Assembly (NCBI GenBank): GCA_902785945.1
Contig: CADAAR010000008.1
Coordinates: forward strand, 62,001-126,000
DNA: 64,000 nucleotides
Direction: 5' to 3'
From: an uncultured Prevotellaceae bacterium
GTDB taxonomy: Bacteria; Bacteroidota; Bacteroidia; Bacteroidales; Bacteroidaceae
Shown here: piece by piece, positions 8,739-16,200 of the stretch
How positions within the stretch are numbered: position 1 is the first letter of the stretch
Layout of the letters: every line of letters starts with the position of its first letter
Made by a program: the position numbers and the translations under genes
Notes under the pieces: model-generated
The model's database searches: none
Told to the model about the DNA's origin: nothing
The model's input: only the letters and a program-made list of their open reading frames with translations

Positions 8739-9401
8739 TTATATTTTTTGTATAACGCCAGTTTTCCAATCAACTTTACAGTATAGATTATATTTACCAA
8801 TCAAGCGACCTTTCACACAACATATCTCAATGTGATCGTTAGGGTCAAGATCTGGCATATATTTAAAGCGCTTGCCATACATGTATGGTCGATCAACCAT
8901 GTAGACAACATCTGCAACATCTTCGCCGATTATCAAATCATTTACATTTAGATCTTTGTTGATATCTCTTCTCTTATTACGTAGCACTTCAACAAAACAC
9001 CAGTTATTTTCTATGGCCAATTCTTTGCAGTCTCTAAGATATTCTATCTCAAAACAATAACGGTCAAAAAATATAATCCTAATTCCGTTCGTTTTTACGT
9101 TATCGTACGATCCTTCTAAATCATCTTGAATATAGAGAGGGATATTGGGGTTGTTTTTAATAGATAATATACGCTTTGCGATCTGTTGTACAAAGGATTC
9201 TGTAGAAACAAAAAGGACAGGGAATCCGGCAGATGCGGCATTTACGGCCATGTTAAGCGCAAGTGTTGTCTTTCCGCTATTTGTGTCACCGGATATTACA
9301 ACAAGATCCCCAAACATTGGTCCTTTCCCATTGTCATTTTCAAATCCAAATGGGATAACTGTATCTTTTTCGTGAGTTACGATTTCACTTAGCTTTTTCA
9401 T
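8739..9401 (-). CDS. Minimal DnaB/RecA-type P-loop ATPase of the prophage
   Basis: This 220-residue protein has a Walker A motif GDTNSGKT (residues 38-45), a Walker B-like strand ending in Asp113 (GIRIIFFD), and a later segment with a conserved helicase-like layout. In that segment a VEVLRNKRRD strand and loop is followed by NDLIIGEDVADVVYMVDRP, parallel to the DnaB pattern 'S-L-N-R ... S-D-L-R-x-S-x-x-I-x-x-D-A-D-V-V ... R-P'. It therefore looks like the RecA-fold motor domain of a replicative helicase or the RAD55/KaiC-like AAA_25 group. It lacks the N-terminal primase-interaction domain of full DnaB (about 450 residues). It probably acts in element replication or in loading a host helicase. 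An 11-bp-stem hairpin sits in the 5' region of this gene. Confidence 0.7.
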   Translation of the reverse strand: MKKLSEIVTHEKDTVIPFGFENDNGKGPMFGDLVVISGDTNSGKTTLALNMAVNAASAGFPVLFVSTESFVQQIAKRILSIKNNPNIPLYIQDDLEGSYDNVKTNGIRIIFFDRYCFEIEYLRDCKELAIENNWCFVEVLRNKRRDINKDLNVNDLIIGEDVADVVYMVDRPYMYGKRFKYMPDLDPNDHIEICCVKGRLIGKYNLYCKVDWKTGVIQKI

Positions 9402-9421
9402 ATTTTCATCGTTTGTTTGAT

Positions 9422-9447
9422 GTGCGCAGGTCTACGGATCTGCGCAC
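9422..9447 (-). promoter_or_regulatory. Strong hairpin in the leader of the ATPase gene
   Basis: GTGCGCAG (9422-9429) and CTGCGCAC (9440-9447) are perfect inverted repeats. Inner pairing extends the stem to 11 bp around a 4-nt loop. It lies between the ATPase gene and its upstream neighbour. There is no T-run in either direction, so it is more likely an operator, processing site or translation-control element than a terminator. Confidence 0.55.
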
Positions 9448-9467
9448 TGGTTACTGTCTGGTTACAA

Positions 9468-9704
9468 TCACGCTTCGTTTTCGTTGTGATAGTTCATTGA
9501 AATATTTCGCAGCTCATTGTAGTCACCCTTGATTCGATAAAGACTACGCAGACAGTTTACAATATCTTCACAACTGCTCCCTGAGTGGAATACTAAGGTA
9601 TCACAAATGTTTTCAATATCACTTATGGTTCTCTCTATAACTTCTGGCGTGTTCAATTCAATGAAATCTTTCATCATTGTACTGTTATTATTCGTTTTTT
9701 CCAT
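9468..9704 (-). CDS. Small prophage protein, paralogue of the next gene upstream
   Basis: This is a 78-residue acidic protein, counting from the ATG at 9704 (MEKTNNNS). An upstream in-frame ATG at 9737 would put the start only 5 bp after the previous stop and adds residues absent from the paralogue. It aligns end to end with the product of 9743-10012: MMKDFIELNTPEVIERT matches MVKDFFKANPPEFIDKT, then IENICDTLVF matches IDLIADIILR, and 'S-C-E-D-I-V-N-C-L-R-S-L' matches 'D-C-E-T-V-V-A-C-L-R-D-L'. Both look all-helical. No function is known to me. The two genes form a tandem duplication in the early operon. Confidence 0.6.
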   Translation of the reverse strand: MEKTNNNSTMMKDFIELNTPEVIERTISDIENICDTLVFHSGSSCEDIVNCLRSLYRIKGDYNELRNISMNYHNENEA

Positions 9705-9742
9705 ATTACTTATTCTTAGTGGGTAGGTGGTTGGCATACCCG

Positions 9743-10012
9743 TTACCTTTTATTTGCTTCGAGAGAAATATCTTTTAATACGCGAAAGTCATCCTTGATT
9801 GCCGCCAGATCACGCAAACATGCAACTACGGTTTCGCAGTCGAGATCAGATGCACGAAGAATAATATCTGCTATGAGATCTATATTGTTCATGGTCTTAT
9901 CAATGAACTCTGGCGGGTTCGCTTTAAAGAAGTCTTTTACCATAGCATCATATTGTGACGTAGGGCAGGGTTGGCCCGCGCTGTTATAGCCTATTGTTTC
10001 TTCTCTTTTCAT
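9743..10012 (-). CDS. Small prophage protein, paralogue of the next gene downstream
   Basis: This is an 89-residue protein, counting from the ATG at 10012 (MKREETIGYNSAG). The longer frame beginning at 10072 would overlap the preceding gene. It shares the helical core of the protein encoded at 9468-9704 (about 40% identical by eye over about 65 residues), with a short N-terminal extension, GYNSAGQPCPTSQYDAM. A conserved Cys in the motif DCETVVACLRDL is shared with the paralogue. There is no signal peptide and no membrane segment. It is in the leftward early operon, 17 bp after the upstream gene. Confidence 0.6.
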   Translation of the reverse strand: MKREETIGYNSAGQPCPTSQYDAMVKDFFKANPPEFIDKTMNNIDLIADIILRASDLDCETVVACLRDLAAIKDDFRVLKDISLEANKR

Positions 10013-10029
10013 AATTCTATCTTGATTAT

Positions 10030-10359
10030 TTATGCGATTCTCAAAAGATTTGCCTTTTTGAAGCAGCGCCATTCGTTTTTCTCTGTGTCGAAATAGGTCT
10101 GAACGCTGTCGTTAGGCTTTCTGCCGTTACCTGTCACAGCAGGGACCAGAGTCGATTTCAGTGTGCCGTAGGCTTCTCTGATCGAGCCGTCGACCTTCTG
10201 AAAGTAGAATTTCACTATGCGCTCGGCCATAGCCTTACGCAGCTTGATGTTTGCCCAGGCTGTTCTAAGAGCCTCAGCCATTGTGTAACCATTACGGCGG
10301 ACGAACTGCCAAGCTGTCTGCATTACCTCTCTCATGTCGTTTTTTACTTTAGTGCTCAT
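10030..10359 (-). CDS. DUF2693 / SH3 beta-barrel fold family protein
   Basis: This is a 109-residue protein. The N-terminal helix pair (MQTAWQFVRRNGYTMAEALR followed by TAWANIKLRKAM) is followed by a beta-rich part with KVDGSIREAYGTLKSTLVP and a C-terminal WRCFKKANLLRI. This layout (helices, 'F-x-F-x-K-x-D-G-S-I-R-x-A-x-G-T', then 'Y-x-D-x-x-x-x-x-W-R-x-F') matches the DUF2693 family. That family is annotated as an SH3 beta-barrel fold protein and is common on Bacteroides and Prevotella mobile elements. Its biochemical function is unknown. It is the second gene of the leftward early operon. Confidence 0.7.
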   Translation of the reverse strand: MSTKVKNDMREVMQTAWQFVRRNGYTMAEALRTAWANIKLRKAMAERIVKFYFQKVDGSIREAYGTLKSTLVPAVTGNGRKPNDSVQTYFDTEKNEWRCFKKANLLRIA

Positions 10360-10391
10360 AATTCTGTATTTTTGAGTTGTTAATAATGTTA

Positions 10392-10664
10392 TTATGCTAC
10401 CATTGTAAGCAGTTGACCCTCACAGAAATCGTTTCTGGTGGCTTCGCCGTTGTTGTTGAAGCTATCTACAGACTCGACTGACAAGAAGCGCGTGGTGACC
10501 ACGTGTGCGCCCGTACCATTGAAATAATCATCTTCATCATAGCCATCTTCTGTGTAGGTGTACTCGATGAAAAGGATCTCATTGCCCTTGGTGTACTCGA
10601 TTGAGTTGCTGCCAGCCTCAACCATGTTGGCGATGTTCTGATAATCAATGCTTGTAAGTGTCAT
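10392..10664 (-). CDS. Hypothetical prophage early protein, first gene of the leftward operon
   Basis: This is a 90-residue acidic protein with alternating beta-type segments (EILFIEYTYTEDGYDEDDYF, then HVVTTRFLSVESVDSFNNNG). No family was recognised. It is immediately downstream of the leftward promoter at 10704-10735, so it is the first product made when the early operon is switched on. There is no signal peptide and no membrane helix. An overlapping shorter frame on the same strand (10466-10648) is a shadow. Confidence 0.55.
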   Translation of the reverse strand: MTLTSIDYQNIANMVEAGSNSIEYTKGNEILFIEYTYTEDGYDEDDYFNGTGAHVVTTRFLSVESVDSFNNNGEATRNDFCEGQLLTMVA

Positions 10665-10703
10665 ATCTTCTATTATTAAATGTTTTACTTATCTTTCTGA
10701 GTG

Positions 10704-10735
10704 CAAAATTAAACAAAAAACTTTAATAATACAAA
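10704..10735 (-). promoter_or_regulatory. Leftward early promoter of the prophage
   Basis: Read on the minus strand: TTTG (10735-10732), 20 nt, TAATTTTG (10711-10704), an ideal Bacteroidetes promoter. The spacer contains the sequence ACTTTAATAAT (10720-10730), which recurs inverted near the rightward start, so a bound repressor would block it. Confidence 0.75.
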
Positions 10736-10833
10736 CATTTATATAAGAAAATGCTTTAAATTAACATTATTTATTAAATAAAATGCTTTAATAAACGATT
10801 TTTTTCATATCTTTGCACCCAAATTATTAAAGT
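10720..10833. promoter_or_regulatory. Divergent operator region with direct and inverted repeats
   Basis: Two kinds of repeat are visible. A perfect 11-bp inverted pair is formed by ACTTTAATAAT (10720-10730) and ATTATTAAAGT (10823-10833). A perfect 12-bp direct pair, AAAATGCTTTAA, occurs at 10748-10759 and 10780-10791, spaced exactly 32 bp. They flank or overlap both divergent promoters and are candidate operators for the regulator encoded at 10842. Confidence 0.6.
10808..10815 (+). promoter_or_regulatory. -7 box of the rightward regulator promoter
   Basis: TATCTTTG at 10808-10815, about 26 nt before the ATG. No TTTG lies at the proper -33 distance; that position falls in the direct repeat AAAATGCTTTAA. 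One copy of the inverted operator lies just downstream of the expected start point. Confidence 0.6.
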
Positions 10834-10841
10834 AAATACTT

Positions 10842-11102
10842 ATGCGAATAAAAGAGCTTCTCAAAGAAAAGGGGATCACCCAGAAAGAGTTTGCTGATAA
10901 ACTTGGCATGACTACTGTGGGCCTGTCTCAGATCCTAAATGGAAAACCTTCGTACACCACACTCGAAAAGATTGCATCTGCACTTGATGTGCAGGTGTGG
11001 GAGCTGCTTGTGTCAAGAGATGAGATAGTCGGCGATCAAGAGCCTGGGGAATCTTCTATAATCTGTCCGCATTGCGGCGGAACCATCAAATTCAGCAAAT
11101 AA
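10842..11102 (+). CDS. XRE-family (Cro/CI-type) transcriptional regulator
   Basis: This is an 86-residue protein. Residues 1 to about 60 form a classic HTH_XRE domain: RIKELLKEKGITQKEFADKL, then GMTTVGLSQILNGKPSYTTL with the recognition helix, then EKIASALDVQVWELL. The C-terminus carries a single CPHCG knuckle (ICPHCGGTIKFSK), half of a zinc ribbon, which could pair between two subunits. It is divergent from the early operon and separated by a repeat-bearing operator region, so it is expected to be the prophage repressor or Cro-like switch protein. No serine-protease-like self-cleavage domain is present, so induction is not by LexA-type autoproteolysis of this protein. Confidence 0.85.
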   Translation: MRIKELLKEKGITQKEFADKLGMTTVGLSQILNGKPSYTTLEKIASALDVQVWELLVSRDEIVGDQEPGESSIICPHCGGTIKFSK

Positions 11103-11113
11103 CCCACATTATT

Positions 11114-11521
11114 ATGAAGACGTTAACATTACAGATCAACAAGCCGTATTTTCTGGCTATCCTGAACGGTGAACAGAAAGTAGAGCACCGTTTCGTCTAT
11201 CCGTCAAATGTGACCAGGTACGTGCATTTCATCTGTGACGGTGTGGACTATAAGAAACAAGAGGATATACCGGATGGCGATAGCCCTGTGACCATTCTGC
11301 CGATAGAATACGATGCCCTGTACCTGATCAATGGCAGAAGCAAAGACGCGCCCCGTATGCTCGTAGAGGTAGAGAGTGCAGAGTTCATCATCTTTCAGGA
11401 TGAAAACGGTGAAGATATGTACTACGAAGAGAATGGGCATCAGTACTACATTTGCCAAGTATGGTATCATCTGGGCAAAGTGCTCCAAACCGAGAATCTG
11501 GTCACTGAAAATCTTAACTGA
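11114..11521 (+). CDS. ASCH-like domain protein
   Basis: This is a 135-residue protein, counting from the ATG at 11114 (MKTLTLQINKPYF). The longer frame from 11072 overlaps the preceding gene. The start 'L-x-x-x-x-P-Y-x-x-x-I-x-x-G-x-K-x-x-E-x-R' is the hallmark of ASCH/PUA-like folds, which bind RNA or modified nucleotides. Here it reads INKPYFLAILNGEQKVEHRF. A mid-part DALYLINGRSKD and a strand MLVEVESAEFI follow, compatible with the barrel. It lies 11 bp after the repressor gene and is probably co-transcribed. It is the last protein gene on the prophage side. The specific substrate is unknown. Confidence 0.65.
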   Translation: MKTLTLQINKPYFLAILNGEQKVEHRFVYPSNVTRYVHFICDGVDYKKQEDIPDGDSPVTILPIEYDALYLINGRSKDAPRMLVEVESAEFIIFQDENGEDMYYEENGHQYYICQVWYHLGKVLQTENLVTENLN

Positions 11522-11543
11522 TCTTCAAAAAAGAGCAGGAAGA

Positions 11544-11575
11544 TTTGGTGGTTCCACTATAATTTCGTATCTTTG
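11544..11575 (+). promoter_or_regulatory. Promoter of the ORF-less transcript upstream of ssrA
   Basis: TTTG (11544-11547), 20 nt, TATCTTTG (11568-11575): full consensus. It directs a short unit that ends in a strong terminator at 11752. Confidence 0.8.
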
Positions 11576-11581
11576 CACCGA

Positions 11582-11752
11582 AAACCTCTTCTTGCAGATA
11601 TAGTCCGACAGCGGGCTGGCAAGTTGGGGTTTTTCCAAAAAATGGGCTGACCCTGAAAACCTTCATGATGACTGACTCGGAGGTTGCAAAAGATTCAGCA
11701 AATATATCACCGACATCTGGCCATTCCGCAATAACTTCGGGATGGCCTTTTT
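11582..11752 (+). ncRNA. Candidate structured small RNA (possible 6S / Bacteroidales-1 type)
   Basis: A unit of about 170 nt runs from a consensus promoter to a strong terminator and contains no plausible ORF. Complementary ends AACCTC (about 11585) and GAGGTT (about 11684) can close a long domain with an internal hairpin TTGG...CCAA. The layout (promoter of the alternate Bacteroidetes consensus at one end, intrinsic terminator at the other, length near 170 nt) is that described for the Bacteroidales-1 RNA motif, thought to be the 6S RNA of this group. I make that link from memory and layout only, not from a covariance search. Confidence 0.5.
11719..11752 (+). terminator. Terminator of the small RNA unit
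   Basis: GGCCATTCCG (11719-11728) pairs with CGGGATGGCC (11738-11747), one T-G wobble, 9-nt loop, followed by TTTTTAGTTTTT. Confidence 0.85.
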
Positions 11753-11770
11753 AGTTTTTCTGCTAAAAAA

Positions 11771-11802
11771 CTTGCAGATTCAAAAAAATAGTGTTACCTT
11801 TG
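11771..11802 (+). promoter_or_regulatory. Promoter of ssrA
   Basis: CTTG (11771-11774), 20 nt, TACCTTTG (11795-11802). Transcription would start about 105 nt before the mature tmRNA 5' end, leaving a leader for RNase P to remove. Confidence 0.7.
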
Positions 11803-11915
11803 CAAACAGAAAGGGTGCGATTTGTGATATTCAAGATACCTCTGTCCACATCTTGTCCACATTCAATCCCTTCTGCGTTCCTAATGTGCTGATTTTCAGA
11901 TGAAAGGAAACTTTT

Positions 11916-12312
11916 GGGGTTGACTGGATTTGACAGCGGGTAGAGATGGTACGTAAGCACGCGGAGGCTCGTTGGCTACCTCCTAAAACAGAGTGAACAA
12001 AAAATTAATTGGCAACAATGAGTATGCTCTCGCTGCTTAATCGAAGTACAGTAGATTGCTAGCTTAATTTCTCTGCAAGGCGGAGAAACGAGACGTCGCT
12101 CCAAGGATGTTGTTCCGAATCTGAGGATTTAGCGGCGCAGGTTAAATCGGAAATAGTCTCTGTAGGCTCCGATGCAGGGATGAAATTTAGGAGCTAAGGC
12201 AGCAGTTGGTGGTCCAGGTCTTGCTGTTGCTTGAAAACCGAAGGCTGGAATAAGCGTGTAGAAAGCGTATGGTTTCCCTGTTTGGACGAGGGTTCGACTC
12301 CCTCCAGCTCCA
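11916..12312 (+). ncRNA. ssrA: Transfer-messenger RNA (tmRNA)
   Basis: The tRNA-like half is clear. The 5' acceptor strand GGGGTTG (11916-11922) pairs with CAGCTCC (12305-12311), a T-arm loop GGTTCGACTCC lies just upstream, and A12312 is the discriminator. The CCA end is not encoded (CAT follows). The 5' sequence GGGGTTGACTGGATTTGACA is the usual Bacteroidetes start. The tag reading frame is at 12011-12040 and encodes GNNEYALAA followed by TAA; the resume codon would be GGC. The YALAA ending is the degradation signal typical of the phylum. tmRNA rescues stalled ribosomes together with SmpB and marks the incomplete proteins for proteolysis. Several pseudoknot-forming G/C blocks lie between 12060 and 12230. 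Confidence 0.95.
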
Positions 12313-12351
12313 CATTTGTTTTCCCACGAGGGGAGAACGTTAACTTTAAAA

Positions 12352-13248
12352 ATGATTCATATGAGAAGCAAATTGCTTTCCAACGTATTTACGTTGATGA
12401 TGATGACGGCTGCAGTGTCGTCGTGTGAGAAAATGACACTTTCTGAGAGTGTCGAGTCTGAGAATGGCGAAAAGGGAAACGTCGTGTTGAGGGTGACTCA
12501 ATTTGAGCAGACACCTTTCGATGCCCAGACGCGTGCCGATGTGGGGTCTGTATGTTCCCGACTTTGTTTTCATATCTATGGAGAAGATGGTATCCGTGTG
12601 AATTATGTTAATCAGAAGCAGGAAGACGCTAACTTCGGTACCGCATCTTTCTCATTGTCGGAGGGACGGTATATCCTTGTCATTGTGGGGCATAGTGCGT
12701 CTTCAAATCCTAGTTTCAGTGCTAACGAGAAAGTGAGTATCTCAGGCAGTAATCTTGGCGATACTTTCTGGTGTTGCGAGGAGTTTGAAGTGGGAGAAGA
12801 TGAAATCGAGCTCAATCTGAGGCTAAAGCGTATTGTTTCATTGCTAAGATTCATTCCGACTGATGATAAACCGGCTAACCTGAATCAGGTGATATTCTCA
12901 TACAAAGGTAGTAAGGGCTCCTTCAATGGTCTGACTGGCTATGGTAGCACGAACACGTCGCAAACGGTCAAACTTGACGTGGATCCTGATGATGATCAGT
13001 ATGAGTTTTATATGATTCCCAGTTCGGACGAAGACCAGTTGGATATCAAGATGAGTACCTATTATATAGAAAGCGATGGAAAAATACACAGCCTGACAGA
13101 GAAAGATATCAGTCAGGTGCCGGTAAAACGGAATTGTATTACCATCTGCCGAGGTAGTCTGTTTGATGGAACAAGTTCATCCCAATCAGTCTTTATCACC
13201 ATCTCTGTGGATACTGATTGGGATGAGAATATCAATGTCACATTCTAA
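12352..13248 (+). CDS. Fimbrillin-like (FimB/Mfa2-type) lipoprotein
   Basis: The protein is about 298 residues from the ATG at 12352; a second ATG at 12361 is equally possible. The longer frame from 12316 begins 3 bp after the tmRNA and lacks room for a ribosome site. A signal peptide ends in the lipobox AAVSSC, so it is an exported lipoprotein. The mature part is beta-rich, with an LCFHIYGEDG strand, a FSLSEGRYILVIVGHSA motif and a later KRIVSLLRFIP strand. This is the layout of the FimB/Mfa2 minor-fimbrillin or anchor family, where a small N-terminal transthyretin-like domain is followed by a second one. It has no fimbrial partner nearby. It converges with HTCS-1, with only 5 bp between stops and no clear terminator. 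Confidence 0.6.
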   Translation: MIHMRSKLLSNVFTLMMMTAAVSSCEKMTLSESVESENGEKGNVVLRVTQFEQTPFDAQTRADVGSVCSRLCFHIYGEDGIRVNYVNQKQEDANFGTASFSLSEGRYILVIVGHSASSNPSFSANEKVSISGSNLGDTFWCCEEFEVGEDEIELNLRLKRIVSLLRFIPTDDKPANLNQVIFSYKGSKGSFNGLTGYGSTNTSQTVKLDVDPDDDQYEFYMIPSSDEDQLDIKMSTYYIESDGKIHSLTEKDISQVPVKRNCITICRGSLFDGTSSSQSVFITISVDTDWDENINVTF

Positions 13249-13253
13249 GTCTT

Positions 13254-16200
13254 CTACTTATGATGCTCCTTCATGTATTCACGCGGTGACATACCGTAGA
13301 CACTCTTGAAGAGGGTGGAGAAGGAAGTCGGGTTAGAGAAACCACAGGCGTAGACCACTTCTGTGATATTCATATTTTGGGTCGTCAACAAGTTGGCGGC
13401 CTGTTTTAATCTTAGTGTTCGGATAAAGTCGTGTGGGGTCTGGCCTGTCAGCTCTTTCATCTTGCGGTGCAGGTGAACACGGCTGATGCCCACCTCGTCG
13501 GCAATCATATCTACACTGAGGTCGGAGTTGTTCAGCTGCTTGTTGATGGTAGTCATGATACGATCCAACAACTTCTCGTCAGGCGATTTGACCTTCACCT
13601 CCTCCATCTGCTCTTCCAGCTGCTCTGTACGACCATATTTCTGGCGCAGAAGGGCACGGGCATTGATCAGGTTGGCAATCGTGCGGCGAAGGATGTCCAT
13701 GTTGAATGGCTTGACGATATAGGCGTCAGCACCTGTCTCCAGACCTTCTAACTTGTCCTCGTCGCGGTTCTTGGCAGTCAGCAGGATGACTGGCAGGTGA
13801 TTGGTTTGTGGGTTCAATTTGAGTTGAGTGCAAAGCGTGTTACCATCCATTTCCGGCATCATCACATCGCTGATAACGATATCTGGATGTGTGCGGTAGA
13901 CCTCAGCAAGCGCTTCACGACCGTTAATACAACTATGGATGTCATAGAGCTCAGAAAGCTCTTTGGTCAGGTAATCGCGTATTTCGTCATCGTCCTCTGC
14001 GATAATGATGGTGGCGCGGTTCTGGGGATTCTTGTCAGGCTGCAGCTCCACAGGTGGCTGGTCCTCTACCTCCATCATATCTGCCAATTCGGCGGCGGTA
14101 TTGTCTTTCTCTTCCAACATCTCTTCCGGTCTGAGGTGTGCATTTCCCAGAGGAATGCTCACGACAAACTCACAACCTTGCTCCAGGTTGCGGGCCTTGA
14201 TGCTGCCGTAATGGAGTTCCACCAGTGAACGGGTCAGATCGAGACCGATACCCGTACCGAAGTTGCGGTCGTTGGTGCTGGATGGTGTCTGATAGAAACG
14301 TTCGAAGATGCGGTCTAACTTGTCTTCAGGAATCTTCTCGCCGTTATCACTGATGGCAATGACAGCATTCTGTGTGTCGTGGGTAATCTTAATGTCAATC
14401 TTTCCGCCTGCAGGTGTGAACTTAAAGGCATTAGAGAGAATATTGAAGATGACCTTGTCGAAATTCTTCCTGTCAATCCATACTGGCAAACGGTCGGAGT
14501 CATGTTCAAAGCTGAGGGCAATCTGTTTCGATTCAGCTTGATGCTTGAACATATTGTGAATGTCCTCAGTGAATGCAATGAGGTTTGTTTCCTGCATGCG
14601 CATCTGCATCATACCCTTATCAATCTTTCGAAGGTCCATCATCTGGTTGATGAGGTTGAGGATGCGTTCTGCGTTACGTTTGATGGTGAGATAGACATTA
14701 TGGCGCTGGGGGTCGGCATCTTGTTTCATCAGTGAGAGCAACGGAGTGATGATGAGCGTCATCGGGGTACGTATCTCATGACTGATGTTCATGAAGAATT
14801 TGAGTTTGGCTTCTCCCATTTCCTCTGCATGGATATGCTCCTGAATGCGCAGACGGTCTTTTTCTTTTCTTCGGCGACCAATGATGTATTGTGAGAGGAC
14901 GACTCCCAGTATCAAAAGATACAGACAATAGGCCCAAGCGGATCGGTACCAGGGGCTATGAATAATCACCGTAAACTCCTTCTCGGGTGTTGACTGACCA
15001 TTGCGTTCGGCCTTGACCCTGAAACGGTAGGTGCCTGGAGGCAGGTGGGTAAAGGAAATCTCATTCACACCGGGCTGTAGGCGGTTAAACGCTTCACCAT
15101 TGATACTATATAAATAAGATATGTGTTCAGGGTTGTCGTAGGTGAGGGTAGAGAACTGGATCGTGAATGTATTGTCATGTGAGGCCAACTGGAAACGGTT
15201 AGCTGCAATGACGGTTGTATCGCAGATCTGATAGCCATCCGATTTTGATGAGCTGCTGATAGATACACCATTAACAAGGAATGATACCAGTCTGACTTTG
15301 GCCTCCCATTTTGACTGTTGGATAAGGTCAGGATGGAACCATGTGATACCACCAACGCCACCAAAGAGCATCAGGCATCGTTCTGGTCCATTGATGACAT
15401 ATGAAGCACCGTCGGAGAACTCATTCGATTGCAGACCGTTGTCAACAAAATAGCTCCTTGTCTGTCCTGTCTTCGGATTCAGACTACACAGTCCGTGGTC
15501 TGTTGACATCCATAGTGCTCCTTGATCATCTTGTTCTATAGCGGCGATACCGTTGTCGGCCAGTCCTTTCTCGGTGGTATAATGTTGCAGCTCCTTCTTT
15601 TTCAGGTCATAGCTGTAGAGACCGTCATTGGTGCCAATCCACACATGACCGTTAAATTCCTTGGCTACACGCGTCGGAGTGCCGTAATTCAGACAGTTCT
15701 TTCCAAAAACGCTGGTCCAACTCTCTTTTTCCAAGTCCAGGCAACATACACCTAACGTAGTGCCCACATAGAGGCGCTTCCCGTCAGGCGAAAACGACAG
15801 CGTGGAGATATAGTCATTGACAATACAGTCATGGCTTCGGTCGGTTTCAGCTTTTTCGTCGGTGACATATGCTTTCTGTTGGTTTGTGCTGAGATTAATA
15901 CGCAGCACACCTTGTCCCATAGTGGCCAGCCAAAGTTCGCCGGTCTTGGAAACGGCAAAGCCAAAGACGCTGATAGTCGGGTGCTGGGGATACTTGTGAT
16001 AACTATTTCCGTCGGCATCGATGTAGCCGAAGCCTTCGCCATAACTGCCTACCCATATCCGTCCGTTCTGATCTTCACAGATACTCATGATGGAACCGGG
16101 GAAATTCTCTTTGAAGTGTTTGAGTAAACGGTGGTCGGGACCTAGACAGTACAGTCCGTCTTTATCTGTTCCTACCCAGCAGCGACCTTTCCTGTCGATC

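Noticed and set aside
11916..12312. tmRNA as prophage attachment site
   Set aside because: Phages using ssrA normally sit at its 3' end with the integrase near it. Here the prophage lies on the 5' side, beyond the small RNA, no integrase is visible and no duplicate of the ssrA 3' end is seen in the window.
12231..12428. Short frame across the tmRNA 3' end
   Set aside because: It begins inside the mature tmRNA and runs into the lipoprotein gene in another frame; the RNA gene explains the sequence.
13248..13254. Terminator between the fimbrillin-like gene and HTCS-1
   Set aside because: Only five bases separate the stops, and no stem with a T-run was found around them.
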